NCBI GenBank assembly: GCA_016931075.1
Contig: JAFGFF010000079.1
Coordinates: 1-57,714 of the forward strand
Length of the DNA: 57,714 nt
DNA from: Pirellulales bacterium
GTDB lineage: Bacteria > Planctomycetota > Planctomycetia > Pirellulales > Thermoguttaceae
Reading direction: 5' to 3'
Position numbers and translations under genes: made by a program. The notes under the pieces are model-generated. The model worked only from the letters and a program-made list of their open reading frames with translations, was not told the origin of the DNA and ran no database searches. Below, piece after piece: positions 15,826 to 25,684 of this stretch. Position 1 is the stretch's first letter, and the number at the start of each line of letters is the position of its first letter.

Positions 15826-17628
15826 TTAGAGAAGCTGATCCAACTCGTCGACCAAACGCTCAAACTGTTGCATGGCCGTGTCGACGGGCTCGGGGCGTTC
15901 CATGTCGACGCCGGCGCCGCGCAGTAAGTCCAACGGGTCTTTCGAGCAGCCTCCGGAGAGGAAGGTAAGATAGTCAGCCAGTTCGGTCGGGCCGCCGGTG
16001 GTGACGCGGTGGGCCAGAGCGATGGCTGCTGACATGCCGGTGGCGTATTTGTAGACGTAGAACGCGCGATAGAAGTGGGGAATGCGGAAGCATTCTAACG
16101 AGAGAACATCGTCCAGGATGAACTCGGGCCCGAAGTACTGACGCAAGAGCTTGCTGTAGGCGTCGGTGAAGCAGTCGACGGTGAGCGGTTCGCTCTGCTC
16201 GGCCAGTTCGTGGGTGATTTTCTCGAACTGGGCGAACATGGTCTGGCGGAAGATGGTCGCGCGGATGGCGTCGATCCGTCGGTTGACGAGAAACGCTCGA
16301 TGGCGGTCGTCCGGGGCGTTTTTCATGAGGTGGTTGCTCAGCAGTTCCTCGTTGAACGTGCTGGCCACCTCGGCGACGAAGATGACGTAGTCGTAGTAGG
16401 CGTAGGGTTGGTTCTTCGCTGAGTAGTAACTGTGCATCGAGTGGCCCGCCTCGTGGGCGAGCGTGAAGACGTGATCCAAAACGTCGGATTGATAATTCAT
16501 CAGGATGTAGGGATCGCCGTCGAACGAGCCGCAACTGAACGCACCGCTCTGTTTGCCCCGGTTTTCGTAGCGGTCGCACCACCGGCCGCGGAGACCCGTT
16601 TCAAGGGCAGTGCCATACTCGTTGCCCAGTGGAGCCAGGGCCTCGAGGACCAGGTCGACCGCCTGGTCCCACGTGCGGCGGACCTGCAGGTCGGTCAGGA
16701 TCGGCACGTAGGTGTCGTAGTGATGGATGTCCTTCAACCGCATCTTCCGCCGGCGGACGTCGTAGTAGCGATGCAGGGCGGGCAGGTGGCGGTGGATCGA
16801 TCCGATCAGGTTGTCGTAGACGGCGATCGGGATCCGGTCGGAGAACAGGGCCGCGGCCAGGGAGCTTTCGTGCCGGCGTGCCCGGGCGTAGTAGAGATCG
16901 CGCTGGATCGAGCCACCCAGCGTGGCCGCCAGCGTGTGCTTGTGCGCGTCGTACTGCTCGTACATTTTGGAAAAGGCCTCGCGACGGACGGTCCGCTTGG
17001 GCGATTGGAGCAGCGAGGCGAAGGACGCGTGGGTCAGCTCGACCGGCTGGCCGTGTTCGTTTTTGACTGTGCCGAAACGCAGGTCGGCGTCGTTGAGTTG
17101 GCGGAAGGTCTGCCCGGCCGCCTGGGCCATTTCGGTCTGCATGGCCAGGAGCCGCTCTTCCTTCCGCCCGAGCGTGTGAGGACGATGGCGCAAGAGTCGT
17201 TCGAGCATCAACCGGTACGGAGCCAATCGCCGCTCGGCCAGGAACTGGTTCATTTTCACCCGGGGAATGGCCAGAATCTCAGGCCGTAGATAGCTGGCCG
17301 CCTGGCCGGCTCGGCTGGCCGCGCCCAGGTAACGGCCTTGCATCCGCTGATAGGCGCTGTTGGTCGTGTCCTCGGCCGACTTGAGGAAGGCGTAGGTGCC
17401 CAGCCGCTCGCCGGCACGGTCCATGTCCAGATCGAACTTCAGGCAGGCGGCCAGCGTCTTGACGTCTTCGCCCAACCGGCCTTGGAACTTGGCGTAACCG
17501 GAGATCCGCTTCTCCCACCGCGTGAAGGCCGTCTCCCAGTCCTGGTCGCTCTCGAACAGGCTGGACAGGTCCCAGCAGTCCGATTTCTTTACCTTGCTCC
17601 TAGAGGGCAGCGATTTGGCCGTTTTCAT
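15826..17628 (-). CDS. pepF: Oligoendopeptidase F (M3 metallopeptidase)
   Basis: The 600-residue protein cleaves medium-length peptides in the cytoplasm. The zinc motif HEAGH is at about residues 392-396 within TLAHEAGHSMH, and the downstream Glu ligand is in AEVASTFNEELL, both typical of family M3B. The length matches PepF (about 600). ATG at 17628 (MKTAKSLP) is preferred over the upstream ATG at 17670, whose extra 14 residues look unlike the family. It follows fabH on the same strand after 103 nt, with a hairpin repeat between them, so cotranscription is uncertain. Confidence 0.92.
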   Translation of the reverse strand: MKTAKSLPSRSKVKKSDCWDLSSLFESDQDWETAFTRWEKRISGYAKFQGRLGEDVKTLAACLKFDLDMDRAGERLGTYAFLKSAEDTTNSAYQRMQGRYLGAASRAGQAASYLRPEILAIPRVKMNQFLAERRLAPYRLMLERLLRHRPHTLGRKEERLLAMQTEMAQAAGQTFRQLNDADLRFGTVKNEHGQPVELTHASFASLLQSPKRTVRREAFSKMYEQYDAHKHTLAATLGGSIQRDLYYARARRHESSLAAALFSDRIPIAVYDNLIGSIHRHLPALHRYYDVRRRKMRLKDIHHYDTYVPILTDLQVRRTWDQAVDLVLEALAPLGNEYGTALETGLRGRWCDRYENRGKQSGAFSCGSFDGDPYILMNYQSDVLDHVFTLAHEAGHSMHSYYSAKNQPYAYYDYVIFVAEVASTFNEELLSNHLMKNAPDDRHRAFLVNRRIDAIRATIFRQTMFAQFEKITHELAEQSEPLTVDCFTDAYSKLLRQYFGPEFILDDVLSLECFRIPHFYRAFYVYKYATGMSAAIALAHRVTTGGPTELADYLTFLSGGCSKDPLDLLRGAGVDMERPEPVDTAMQQFERLVDELDQLL

Positions 17629-17676
17629 GGGCGGGTCCAATAAAAAAATGACTTCCCGTTTCTCAAACACAACCTG

Positions 17677-17711
17677 CCCTCACCCCAGCCCCTCTCACTT
17701 TGGGAGAGGGG
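17677..17711. repeat. CCCTCACCCC...CCCCTCTC hairpin element between fabH and pepF
   Basis: A CCCTCACCCC lead-in is followed by CCCCTCTC (17689-17696) pairing with GAGAGGGG (17704-17711). It sits 21 nt after the fabH stop. The lead-in and stem match the element inserted in the DNA methylase gene at 33477-33512. Confidence 0.75.
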
Positions 17712-17731
17712 AGCTGCTCTCGGACAGTCCC

Positions 17732-18775
17732 TTACCAGCGAAGCAGTGTCGTGCCCCAGGTGAGGCCGGCGCCGAAGCCGCTGAAGACAATGAGGTCTCC
17801 CGGCTTGACTCGACCGGCGCGGTGGGCCTGATCCAGGGCCAACGGGATGGTGCCGGCCGACGTGTTGCCGTATTCCTCCAGGTTGTTGAAGACCTTGTCC
17901 GGGCTGATGCCCAGCGAGTTGACGGCCGAGTTGATGATCCGGATGTTCGCTTGGTGGAAAATGAACAGGTCGACGTCGTCGAGCGTCTTGCCGGCTTGGT
18001 CGACAACCTGCCGGACGGTCTCGTCCACGATCCGAACGGCCCATTTGAAGATGGGGCGTCCGGCCATTTCGACGAATTGCAGGCCGTCACGAATTCCTTC
18101 CGGGGTCAAAGGCATCCGCGTCCCGCCCATCCGACGATAGAATAGGTCGGCCCCGCTGCCGTCGGAACCAAGGGCGTAGGCCAACAGCCCTTGGTCGTCG
18201 TTGCCGGGGGCGATCAGGGTCGCGCCGGCGCCGTCGCCGAACAGGGGATAGGTTTTCTTGTCGGACGGATCGAGGATCCGGCTGTTGCAGTCGGCTCCGA
18301 TGACCAGGGCCAAACGACTGCACCCGGTGGCGACAAACTGCATGCCGGTGATCATGGCGTAGACATAGCCCGCACACGCTGCGTGCACATCCATGGCCGG
18401 CGCCCGCAGGCCGAGCCGATCTTGGACCAGACAGGCGGTCGAGGGGGCCAACAGGTCGGGCGTGAAGGTGCCCAACAGGACCAGGTCGATGTCGGCCGGG
18501 TCGACGCCGGCTTGGTCGATCGCCTGTCGGGCGGCGTCAACGGCCATGTCGCTGGTGGCCGTTTCGGGCGGGGCATGGCGTCGCTGGCGGATGCCAGTCC
18601 GTTGGATGATCCAGTCGGCATCGTAGCCCAGGCTGGCAAGGTCTTCGTTGCGAATCACATTGGCCGGAACCCCGCTTCCGGTCCCCACAATCTGGATGCC
18701 GGTCAAGCGGCCCGTTCGGGATTGGCTGGTTCGGATCTCGCGTTCGGGGGAATTCTGGGGGGGGTTGCTCATCAT
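17732..18775 (-). CDS. fabH: 3-oxoacyl-ACP synthase III (FabH)
   Basis: FabH condenses acetyl-CoA with malonyl-ACP to begin fatty acid synthesis. The 347-residue protein has the catalytic triad in order: Cys about 134 in HAACAGYVYA, His about 274 in FHQANIRI and Asn about 304 in EYGNTSAGT. The Gly-rich C-terminal SGFGAGLTWG is the FabH-type ending. The N-terminal 22 residues are a polar extension; a start at 18772 is equally possible. There are no fatty-acid operon neighbours, so a specialised KAS III-like synthase cannot be excluded. Confidence 0.9.
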   Translation of the reverse strand: MMSNPPQNSPEREIRTSQSRTGRLTGIQIVGTGSGVPANVIRNEDLASLGYDADWIIQRTGIRQRRHAPPETATSDMAVDAARQAIDQAGVDPADIDLVLLGTFTPDLLAPSTACLVQDRLGLRAPAMDVHAACAGYVYAMITGMQFVATGCSRLALVIGADCNSRILDPSDKKTYPLFGDGAGATLIAPGNDDQGLLAYALGSDGSGADLFYRRMGGTRMPLTPEGIRDGLQFVEMAGRPIFKWAVRIVDETVRQVVDQAGKTLDDVDLFIFHQANIRIINSAVNSLGISPDKVFNNLEEYGNTSAGTIPLALDQAHRAGRVKPGDLIVFSGFGAGLTWGTTLLRW

Positions 18776-19158
18776 GGCTGCCGGAAAGTCGTCTCGTCAG
18801 GGTGCCGCCTTGGGTGGGAATGCAGGGCACTGGGCCTTCCCAAGGGGCGAGAAACCCGAAGCGTAAGCCTTTGGGAGCCTTGCCACAAGCCCGGTCAGCC
18901 GTTTTCGTATCCACTGGTCCCGCTCAGCCCGGATCAACAGGTGATGGAGTGTCCAGAAACAGGACCTGCTCCCAAAACACCTCCATTGAGGGGGTGCACG
19001 ATCCAGGCGCAAACCGATAAACTAGTTGATTCCGGCGGGTCGTTTGCCGGAGGGTTTTTGTACCGTCATCTATCGTCCAACGAAGGGAGAGCAGGGGGGC
19101 CAGGTACTCCGGCAGCGGTGGCAGTGAAGCCGCCCGGCGGGTCCCCACGATGAGGCTT
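18776..19158. other. Divergent intergenic region
   Basis: It separates fabH (minus) from the NRDE gene (plus) and must hold promoters for both. I see no repeat element and no convincing small gene. Confidence 0.4.
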
Positions 19159-19965
19159 ATGTGCATTCTGGCCATTCAGTATCAGACCGTTTTCAAAGCG
19201 CCGATCCTGGTCGCCCAAAATCGCGAAGAGCAGATCGATCGACCGACGCAGGTACCGAAGATCCAATCGGGCAAACCCCGCGCGATCTGCGGAATTGACC
19301 GCAAGGCGGGGGGAACATGGCTGGGCGTGAACCAGCACGGGTTGCTGGCCGTGGTCGCCAATCGTCCCAAGGCAAACGTGCCCCACGATCCTCGCTCCCG
19401 CGGATTGCTTTGCCGCGAGTTGCTCGGCATGACCAACGCCGAGGAGGCGGTCCGTTATGCCTACGAAGAACTCTCTGCCGGTGGATACGCCGGGGCCAAT
19501 TATCTCTGTGCCGACGCCGACTACGGCGCGGTCGTCTACGGGGGGAACGAGATCCGGGTGGTCGAGCTAACCCCAGGCTTGCACCTGATGACCAACGGCG
19601 ACCTGGACGACCATCGCGACCAGCGGCAGGAGTTCATCCGCCGGCAGTTGACGCTCCAGAAAATCGAGTCCGCCGTGACGTTCCTGGCCATGGCCAGCCG
19701 CGCGTTCGCCCGACGGCCGGACGCTTCAGGTCGGCGGGGTGTCGTCCTGACAGGCGGACCGTTCGGTACCGTGTCGTCGACGCTGCTCTCCTTGCCCCGG
19801 CGGATCCAGAACGCCGTCTACCAGTACGCTCCCGGCCCGCCGAGCGAAACACCCTACGACGATTTCTCGGCCCTCTTGCGTCAGGTCCTCTCGACCGACA
19901 AAGCCAAGGAAGTCAAAGTAGCCGTCGATGACGAGGACGACCTGGACAACGACTATCTGGACTAG
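19159..19965 (+). CDS. NRDE-family (TANGO2-like) protein
   Basis: Start at ATG 19159 gives MCILAIQY, the Met-Cys N-terminus typical of this family; ATG at 19150 adds three residues. The family name motif appears as NREE in VAQNREEQIDRP, followed by GGTWLGVNQHGLLAVVANRP, which is highly characteristic. The protein has 268 residues and ends in a strongly acidic tail. Eukaryotic TANGO2 affects Golgi organisation and possibly heme or lipid metabolism; bacterial function is unknown. An N-terminal nucleophile hydrolase fold with Cys2 exposed after Met removal is plausible. Confidence 0.85.
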   Translation: MCILAIQYQTVFKAPILVAQNREEQIDRPTQVPKIQSGKPRAICGIDRKAGGTWLGVNQHGLLAVVANRPKANVPHDPRSRGLLCRELLGMTNAEEAVRYAYEELSAGGYAGANYLCADADYGAVVYGGNEIRVVELTPGLHLMTNGDLDDHRDQRQEFIRRQLTLQKIESAVTFLAMASRAFARRPDASGRRGVVLTGGPFGTVSSTLLSLPRRIQNAVYQYAPGPPSETPYDDFSALLRQVLSTDKAKEVKVAVDDEDDLDNDYLD

Positions 19966-19987
19966 ATCGCGTCTGGCGAAAACGAAG

Positions 19988-20025
19988 CGGGCGCCATGGC
20001 CACGCTTGCGTGGGCCTGGCGCCCG
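19988..20025. terminator. Long GC-rich hairpin between convergent genes
   Basis: Two 18-nt arms (19988-20005 and 20008-20025) pair with two mismatches around the core CACGCTTGCGTG. It starts 23 nt after the NRDE stop and faces the end of the TPR-like gene, so it may act in both directions. There is no T-tract. The same core occurs at 6084-6095, so it may be a member of a repeat family used as a terminator. Confidence 0.55.
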
Positions 20026-20086
20026 TTGGTTCCGGTATGCGTTTACGGGAAACGCTCTCGCTTATCAGAAAGCACGGGCGCTGATT

Positions 20087-22243
20087 CTATTCTGACGCTT
20101 CGGCTTCGGTCGGGTGAGAATCATCCAGCCTGGCTTGATTTTTCTCCAGGAAATCGCGGAGGGGGAACGGATCGGGGAGCTTCTGACCAAGTTCCTTGTT
20201 TACCTCGATGAACGCATCGACGTCCTCTTGAATCTCTTCGCAGATCGTCCGGTCGACAGCCACCGTGGGATAGTGTTGGACGACCGTCCACCATCGGGCA
20301 AGGCTTTCTTCGTAGGCCTGCCGGGCGGCTGCCCAGTCCTTCTTCCGGACAAGTTCGGCGCCCTGGTCGCTCTTCTGGCGAGCCATGACGGTGGCCGGGT
20401 CGTGGGTGATCTGAACCCACATGAATCGCTTGAGCGGGAAGTCCACCGGCACGGGCAGCTTGAGCTGGCCGAGGACCTTGGCGTAGGCGTCGACGTCCTG
20501 GAGGATCTCGTGCCCAATGTTCCGGCAGGACATCTGCTCGAGGTGCGGCAGGTCGTCGATCAACGTGAACCACTCGGTCATGGCATCTTTGTATTGCTGG
20601 CTGGCCGCGGGCAGATCGTTCTCGGCCAGGGCCTTTTGGGCCTTTGCCCGTTTGCGACGCGCTTCCTGTGAGTGGTAATTCTGCAATACCAGATGCTCGA
20701 CCGCTCCCGTCAGGCCCGGTCCCGGCGGCATGTCCAGGGGGAAACCCTCTGGGAACAGCTCGTTGCGAATGTCCAGGGCAGTCGCGTACTTCGTCAGCAA
20801 GTGTTCCAGCGCGTCGACCGTTTCGTCGTCGTCTTCTCTCTCTGCGTTCTGGCGATTCACATCCGGTAGCAGGAAAGGACACATGGCAAGGACTCGGGCC
20901 CAGGCCGCGCTTCCGCTTCGATAGCCCTGGAGGGCCGCCGGGATATCCCCCTCGGCCAGCGCCTTGTCGGCGTAGTAGACCGTCTTACGTGCTTCCAGAA
21001 CCGCGTCACTTTGTTCGACAGCCGCACGTTGGGCCCAGTACTCGTAGTTCACCACGCCACGGTAGCCTTTGGTCAGCCTAGCCAGGCTCTCCATCGCGGC
21101 GATTTGATCGACCAGCTTGTTGGCCTTTTGCCGATCGTCGCATAGTCGTGCGACTTCTTCCGGTGTGATGTGCAACAGCGTCTCGGCTTCCTGTGCAAGC
21201 GCTTGCTGTTCGTAGGTCCGCACCTCCGTGGGTATGGCCCTGGCCTGGAGCTGTTCGGGCGTCAGCTTTTCCATTCGCTCCGCGACCAGTTCCTCCGCCG
21301 CGCCGCCCGCCAAAGCCTCGAGTTCTACGATAAGTTTGTCTCTTTCATCAAGATAGCGTTCCCATTCGCCCAATCGGCAGATTCGACCGTCGGTGGTCGG
21401 CATGTCTCGTTTGCCGAAGGCGACCCAGTCTTTCCCTCCCTGTTCCCAGGCTTTCTTTGCTTTCTCGCCAAACGTTCCTTCTTTTTCAATCGTGTCGGCG
21501 TAGGCCAGTTGGCACATGGACGCCTTGGAGAAAAAGACCCGTGGGTTGGGAACTTTCTTCCTGACGCTACTATCATTGTCAACCATCTCTTCGGCCTTGC
21601 GATACCACTTCTTGCCGATGAGCCAGTTGTCGCGTTCGTTCCGGGGGACGCCCTTGTTGAATTCATCGTCGTTTCGAAACAGGCGGCGGAACTGTTCGTG
21701 CTCGTCCGCCCGGCCGATCTTGTAGGCGATAACCCGAGCGATTTCGGCGATGAGTTTTGGTTCCTTGGTATTGTAGAACCGACCCCGGTTCAAGAAATTG
21801 ATTCCCTTGATCACCCAACGGTAACGCTCACGATAGTCATCGAACTGGACCGAGCAGTTGTACGCGAGGTTCCAGCCCTGATGGATCCAGACGTCGACGA
21901 AGTTGGGTTGGATTTTGATCAGTTGTTCCAGCGTGGCGGTTAGGTTGGTCCAGTCCTTTTTCATTTGGTACTGTTGGGCCTGCCACGCCAGCCAGTTGGC
22001 CGCCGGGCCGCGCATGCCGAATGTGACGAGCTTGATCGTCTCGCTGGCCGGGTCGATTTTGCCCAGCTCGACGGGGCTGAATTCATACTTGGTCTGAAGC
22101 TGGGCCAGCACTCCTCCGGTCTCTCCCTCGACGCCTTCCTGCTTGATGATCGACGGTTGCCCCAGATAGGACGTCAAATACAAAAGCGGGATAATCAGTG
22201 CCGCGTAGACGAGTTTCCGGATGAACGAATGGCGGCGTGTCAT
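20087..22243 (-). CDS. Membrane-anchored TPR-like protein of the ABC exporter operon
   Basis: The 718-residue product starts at ATG 22243, overlapping the permease stop as ATGA. An N-terminal hydrophobic segment (residues about 10-28, VYAALIIPLLYLTSYLG) would be a signal anchor. The rest is helical, with repeated pairs resembling TPR units: KAQKALAENDLPAASQQYKDAM and GAELVRKKDWAAARQAYEESL share the same layout. The family is not one I can name. Tight coupling to the permease and ATPase suggests a periplasmic scaffold or partner for the exporter. It may assemble with the permease's large outer domain. Confidence 0.75.
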   Translation of the reverse strand: MTRRHSFIRKLVYAALIIPLLYLTSYLGQPSIIKQEGVEGETGGVLAQLQTKYEFSPVELGKIDPASETIKLVTFGMRGPAANWLAWQAQQYQMKKDWTNLTATLEQLIKIQPNFVDVWIHQGWNLAYNCSVQFDDYRERYRWVIKGINFLNRGRFYNTKEPKLIAEIARVIAYKIGRADEHEQFRRLFRNDDEFNKGVPRNERDNWLIGKKWYRKAEEMVDNDSSVRKKVPNPRVFFSKASMCQLAYADTIEKEGTFGEKAKKAWEQGGKDWVAFGKRDMPTTDGRICRLGEWERYLDERDKLIVELEALAGGAAEELVAERMEKLTPEQLQARAIPTEVRTYEQQALAQEAETLLHITPEEVARLCDDRQKANKLVDQIAAMESLARLTKGYRGVVNYEYWAQRAAVEQSDAVLEARKTVYYADKALAEGDIPAALQGYRSGSAAWARVLAMCPFLLPDVNRQNAEREDDDETVDALEHLLTKYATALDIRNELFPEGFPLDMPPGPGLTGAVEHLVLQNYHSQEARRKRAKAQKALAENDLPAASQQYKDAMTEWFTLIDDLPHLEQMSCRNIGHEILQDVDAYAKVLGQLKLPVPVDFPLKRFMWVQITHDPATVMARQKSDQGAELVRKKDWAAARQAYEESLARWWTVVQHYPTVAVDRTICEEIQEDVDAFIEVNKELGQKLPDPFPLRDFLEKNQARLDDSHPTEAEASE

Positions 22244-24261
22244 TTGGCCACCTCGCGTGTCTTCAAGAATAGGAATCCAAGAACAAAGAGGACAAAGACA
22301 AATCCGACCACCGTGATCGTCCACTGCGCAATCAGGTTGTCCGGCACGTCGAACCCGTAGGAGACGTAATCCGCCGCGCTGAACTCATTCAGGTCGGGGA
22401 TCAATTGGGCCATCCCCCAGAGGACATTTTGGGTTCTGTCGTCAACCCATTTGATCAGGTCGGTCTGGATGCCCTTATCCAAATCGACGACAACGTTTTG
22501 CTGGTTCACCATACGGACGGCCGATTCGAGCGGTCCACCGCCCAGGTCGGCCTGTTTGCCGTCGCCGTAGACGGTGCCCAGGGCGATGGCGATCATCAGC
22601 GGACGGATCAGACCGCCCAACGTCGCGGACAGTGTGGCGACCATGGCGATCGGACCGCTGAGGAAGGTGCTGAAAGTCACGCCGATCGCGACCACGAGGA
22701 CCATCTGGAGCCAGACGCCGAAGTAACCCTTGGCGAAGTTCAACCAGAAGACCCGGTCGCTGGCGTGGAGATAGAGGTCGGCCTGGGCCGCGCCGAAGTA
22801 CTGATCAGGGGCCAGGCATTGCAGCCACACTTCCAGACGGCCGTCGTCGGTCAGGTCGTCGAACAGATCGAAGCTCGCCCGATTTTTTGTTTCGACGTCG
22901 ACGTCCTCGCTCACGTAACGTTCTCCGTCGGCCGTCTGTACGAGTGTCATCCGAGAGACGTTCGTCGGCAGGATCGTTCTCGTGATAGTATGGACGTCGG
23001 TGGTGAACTCCTTGGCGTTGAAGACCTTGACCTCAACCATCAACCCGGTCTTCGGGTTGCGCAGCAGAAGGCTGCCCGGGATGCCCTGGTCGATGATTCC
23101 CTTGTACGACCGGAAGATGCCTAGCGTCATTTCGATCGGGATCCGTTTTGGGAATCTGTCCGGTCGGATGTTCTCGAACGACCAGATAGCGGACGCGGGA
23201 GTGCCGCCTCGGATGTAGCTTCGGTACGACCACTCGTCGCCGACGTTGATACCACGTTCTTTCTTGTTTCCTTCGCGATCGGTGAAGTGGAGCTTTCCAT
23301 AGACAGGCACGCGTGCCTGCAACAGGCCTTCGGCCGGCCCGACCTTGTAGGTGATCTTGCCTTCCGACTCGTGCTGGGTCGCCCGGTGCCAGTGGTCCTT
23401 GTTCCAGTCAAGACGTCCCCGGCCGTCGGGCGCGATAAAGACCCGGTGCGTGTGGTGGTTTGTTTCACCGCTCTTGCCGATCAGGGCCACGCCGGCTGCC
23501 TCGGGAGCGTTTCCGCCCTTTTGGGCTTCACGGTCTTTCTCGCCTTCGCCTTTTGTGTCTTCCACTTCCACGGCGGCGTTTGTGCCGATCGGCTCCAGCT
23601 TCGCCTGTTCCACCGTGTGCGTGTGATTGAGTTGGCGGACGACGAAGAGGTAGCTGATCGCGCCCATCATGGCCACCAGCACCGTCCCCACGGCGACGAA
23701 TCCGAGGATTCGCCCCAGCACGATCTCACTCGGCCGGACCGGTTTGGTCACAACCGTGTGCAGGGTCTTGTCCTTGAGTTCCGCCGGCAGGCTCGTCGAG
23801 CTGAGGAAGACGACCAGCATCAGAATCAAGAAGCTCGTCGTGGTGATGACCACGCTGATGTAGAGCCGTACCGGGTGCTCGTTGTCCTGGTCGAGGAACA
23901 AGGCTCCGAACATGAGGATTACGATAAACACGGCGAAAACCACGATCACGCGCCGGCGTAAGGCGTCACGAATCGCCAGCCACATCAACGCCCAGACGCG
24001 CCGCGGCGACATGCAGAGCAGATCGACGATCGTGCTTTGCAGGACCCGAAACGTCAGCGATGTGCCTCGAACCGGACCGTGCCGCAGAATGCTGACCAGC
24101 CAACCGAGCAGAAAGACGACGATAGCCAGGGTCGCGAAGACCAGCAGCCAGCGCTGCGGCCCCCAAACGGCGACCTTTCCGTGCCAGAAATCGGACGAGA
24201 AGATGTTGGCTCCCGACCAGAGCCACTCGGAAAACGGCAGCGGTTCCTTCTCGATGATCAT
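22240..24261 (-). CDS. ABC-2 type transporter permease with large extracytoplasmic insert
   Basis: A 673-residue permease. Hydrophobic helices cluster at about 40-60, 105-125, 133-160, 175-205 and again at about 530-590 and 645-668. Between them, residues about 210-525 form one long soluble domain, much larger than in ordinary ABC-2 permeases. The start of that insert is rich in His (NHTHTVEQ, NHHTHRVF, HWHRATQH), suggesting metal contact. The segment LPAELKDKTLHTVVTKPV is typical of ABC-2 permeases. It lies 63 nt after its ATPase and overlaps the TPR-like gene by 4 nt. The substrate is unknown. Confidence 0.85.
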   Translation of the reverse strand: MIIEKEPLPFSEWLWSGANIFSSDFWHGKVAVWGPQRWLLVFATLAIVVFLLGWLVSILRHGPVRGTSLTFRVLQSTIVDLLCMSPRRVWALMWLAIRDALRRRVIVVFAVFIVILMFGALFLDQDNEHPVRLYISVVITTTSFLILMLVVFLSSTSLPAELKDKTLHTVVTKPVRPSEIVLGRILGFVAVGTVLVAMMGAISYLFVVRQLNHTHTVEQAKLEPIGTNAAVEVEDTKGEGEKDREAQKGGNAPEAAGVALIGKSGETNHHTHRVFIAPDGRGRLDWNKDHWHRATQHESEGKITYKVGPAEGLLQARVPVYGKLHFTDREGNKKERGINVGDEWSYRSYIRGGTPASAIWSFENIRPDRFPKRIPIEMTLGIFRSYKGIIDQGIPGSLLLRNPKTGLMVEVKVFNAKEFTTDVHTITRTILPTNVSRMTLVQTADGERYVSEDVDVETKNRASFDLFDDLTDDGRLEVWLQCLAPDQYFGAAQADLYLHASDRVFWLNFAKGYFGVWLQMVLVVAIGVTFSTFLSGPIAMVATLSATLGGLIRPLMIAIALGTVYGDGKQADLGGGPLESAVRMVNQQNVVVDLDKGIQTDLIKWVDDRTQNVLWGMAQLIPDLNEFSAADYVSYGFDVPDNLIAQWTITVVGFVFVLFVLGFLFLKTREVAK

Positions 24262-24324
24262 GACTATTGACTATCGCAACGGGATGAAATGGCAGCGGTT
24301 CAGTGTGTCTTTTCGAGCGTGGGC

Positions 24325-25278
24325 CTAAGTGTCCTGGCTTGCCCGAACGCGGCGACCTGGATGGGCCTGGCTCTCCTCAATGATGTCCAGGAACAGCCGT
24401 TCGAGCGTCGTCGTCGGGTTGCCCATCGACACCAGTTCGGCGCCGTCTCGCTGGATGACTTGACGGATCTCGTCCTGAGCCTTGTCGCTGAGCTTGCGGG
24501 CTTGGATGTCGGTCACGTCGCGGACTTTCAACAGGGCGTCGACGCGGCCCAGTTCTTTCAGTTCGCCTTCGTACAGAATGGCGATCCGGTCGCAGACGTC
24601 CTGGACGTCGTCCAGACGATGGCTGCACATGACGATCGTCTTGCCCTGCTCGCGAAGGTCCAGGATCATCTGTTTCATGTCCCGGGTGCCCAACGGGTCC
24701 AGGCCGGTCGTCGGCTCGTCCAGGAGAATGAGTTCCGGGTCGTTGATCAGCGCCTGGGCCAGCCCGATCCGCCGCGTCATGCCCTTGGAAAACTCTCGCA
24801 ATTGCCGCCGTTTCGCCCGGGTCAGGCCGACCTGCTCGATCAGCTCGGCCGTCCGTTGGCGCCGCAACCGGCGGGGCATCTTGAAGAGCCGGCCGTAGAA
24901 ATCGAGGGTCTGCTCGGCCGAGAGAAACTTGTAGAGGTACGACTCCTCGGGCAGGTAGCCGATCCGCTCGTTTTTCGAGACGTCGGTCGCGTCGCGGCCG
25001 AAAATCAATGCCTGGCCGCTGGTCGGGAATAATAGGCCCAGCAGCAGCTTGATCGTGGTCGTCTTGCCCGAACCGTTGGGGCCTAAAAGACCGAAAATCT
25101 CGCCACGGCGGACCTCCAGGTCGAGCGCCTTGAGTGCCCGGACCTTCTGGCGACCCCAGAAATCACGGTAGACCTTCGTCAGATTTCTCGTCTCAATGAT
25201 CGTATCGTGGCCAGCCGCCGGAGCGGCCTGGGCGACCGCCGCCCCCGTTGGAACGGCCTGGGAAACGTCGTCAGGCAT
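24325..25278 (-). CDS. ABC transporter ATP-binding protein
   Basis: The 317-residue ATPase powers the adjacent exporter. It has Walker [10 protein letters not shown], the signature [15 protein letters not shown] (a variant of LSGGQ, as in many multidrug or CcmA-like exporters), Walker [14 protein letters not shown] and the switch His in MCSHRL. About 90 residues beyond the nucleotide-binding domain form a C-terminal extension common in ABC-2 drug or polymer exporters. It is the first gene of the minus-strand operon with permease and TPR-like partner. Confidence 0.95.
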   Translation of the reverse strand: MPDDVSQAVPTGAAVAQAAPAAGHDTIIETRNLTKVYRDFWGRQKVRALKALDLEVRRGEIFGLLGPNGSGKTTTIKLLLGLLFPTSGQALIFGRDATDVSKNERIGYLPEESYLYKFLSAEQTLDFYGRLFKMPRRLRRQRTAELIEQVGLTRAKRRQLREFSKGMTRRIGLAQALINDPELILLDEPTTGLDPLGTRDMKQMILDLREQGKTIVMCSHRLDDVQDVCDRIAILYEGELKELGRVDALLKVRDVTDIQARKLSDKAQDEIRQVIQRDGAELVSMGNPTTTLERLFLDIIEESQAHPGRRVRASQDT

Positions 25279-25684
25279 GGAACGGCCTCGGACTGAGGAT
25301 GGAGTTGTGGAAGGAAGGAAGTAGTCTACGAAAGGAAGTATAGAAGATGGTGCGCGGGATGCCTAGGAGACGATGCACGGCGCGCACCAGGACTTGCTAC
25401 CTACTACGCAGCGCGATGCCCGAGGGTTCGCTCCCCGAGCCCGCGCGACGCACCGGCAAAACCTTTACTCTAAGCCGGCCCCCCACCTGGTGCAAGTACG
25501 CCCGGCTGAAGCCCCCCGCAGGGGCGTGTCCCTCCCCTAACGACAATCGGTCCCCGTCGCGGTAAAATGTGGCCGCGCGGTCCGGTCGATGGGCCGACTG
25601 CTTGAACCGTCCGCTAACCCACCGCCTTGCGGGAAAATGGGAATTCGTTCGATGACCTGCCGACTCTCTGGCAACCACCAGGAC
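25279..25684. other. Divergent intergenic region between the ABC operon and folC
   Basis: No gene is recognised. TAAAAT at 25563-25568 could be a minus-10 box for folC, but no good minus-35 box precedes it. Confidence 0.4.
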
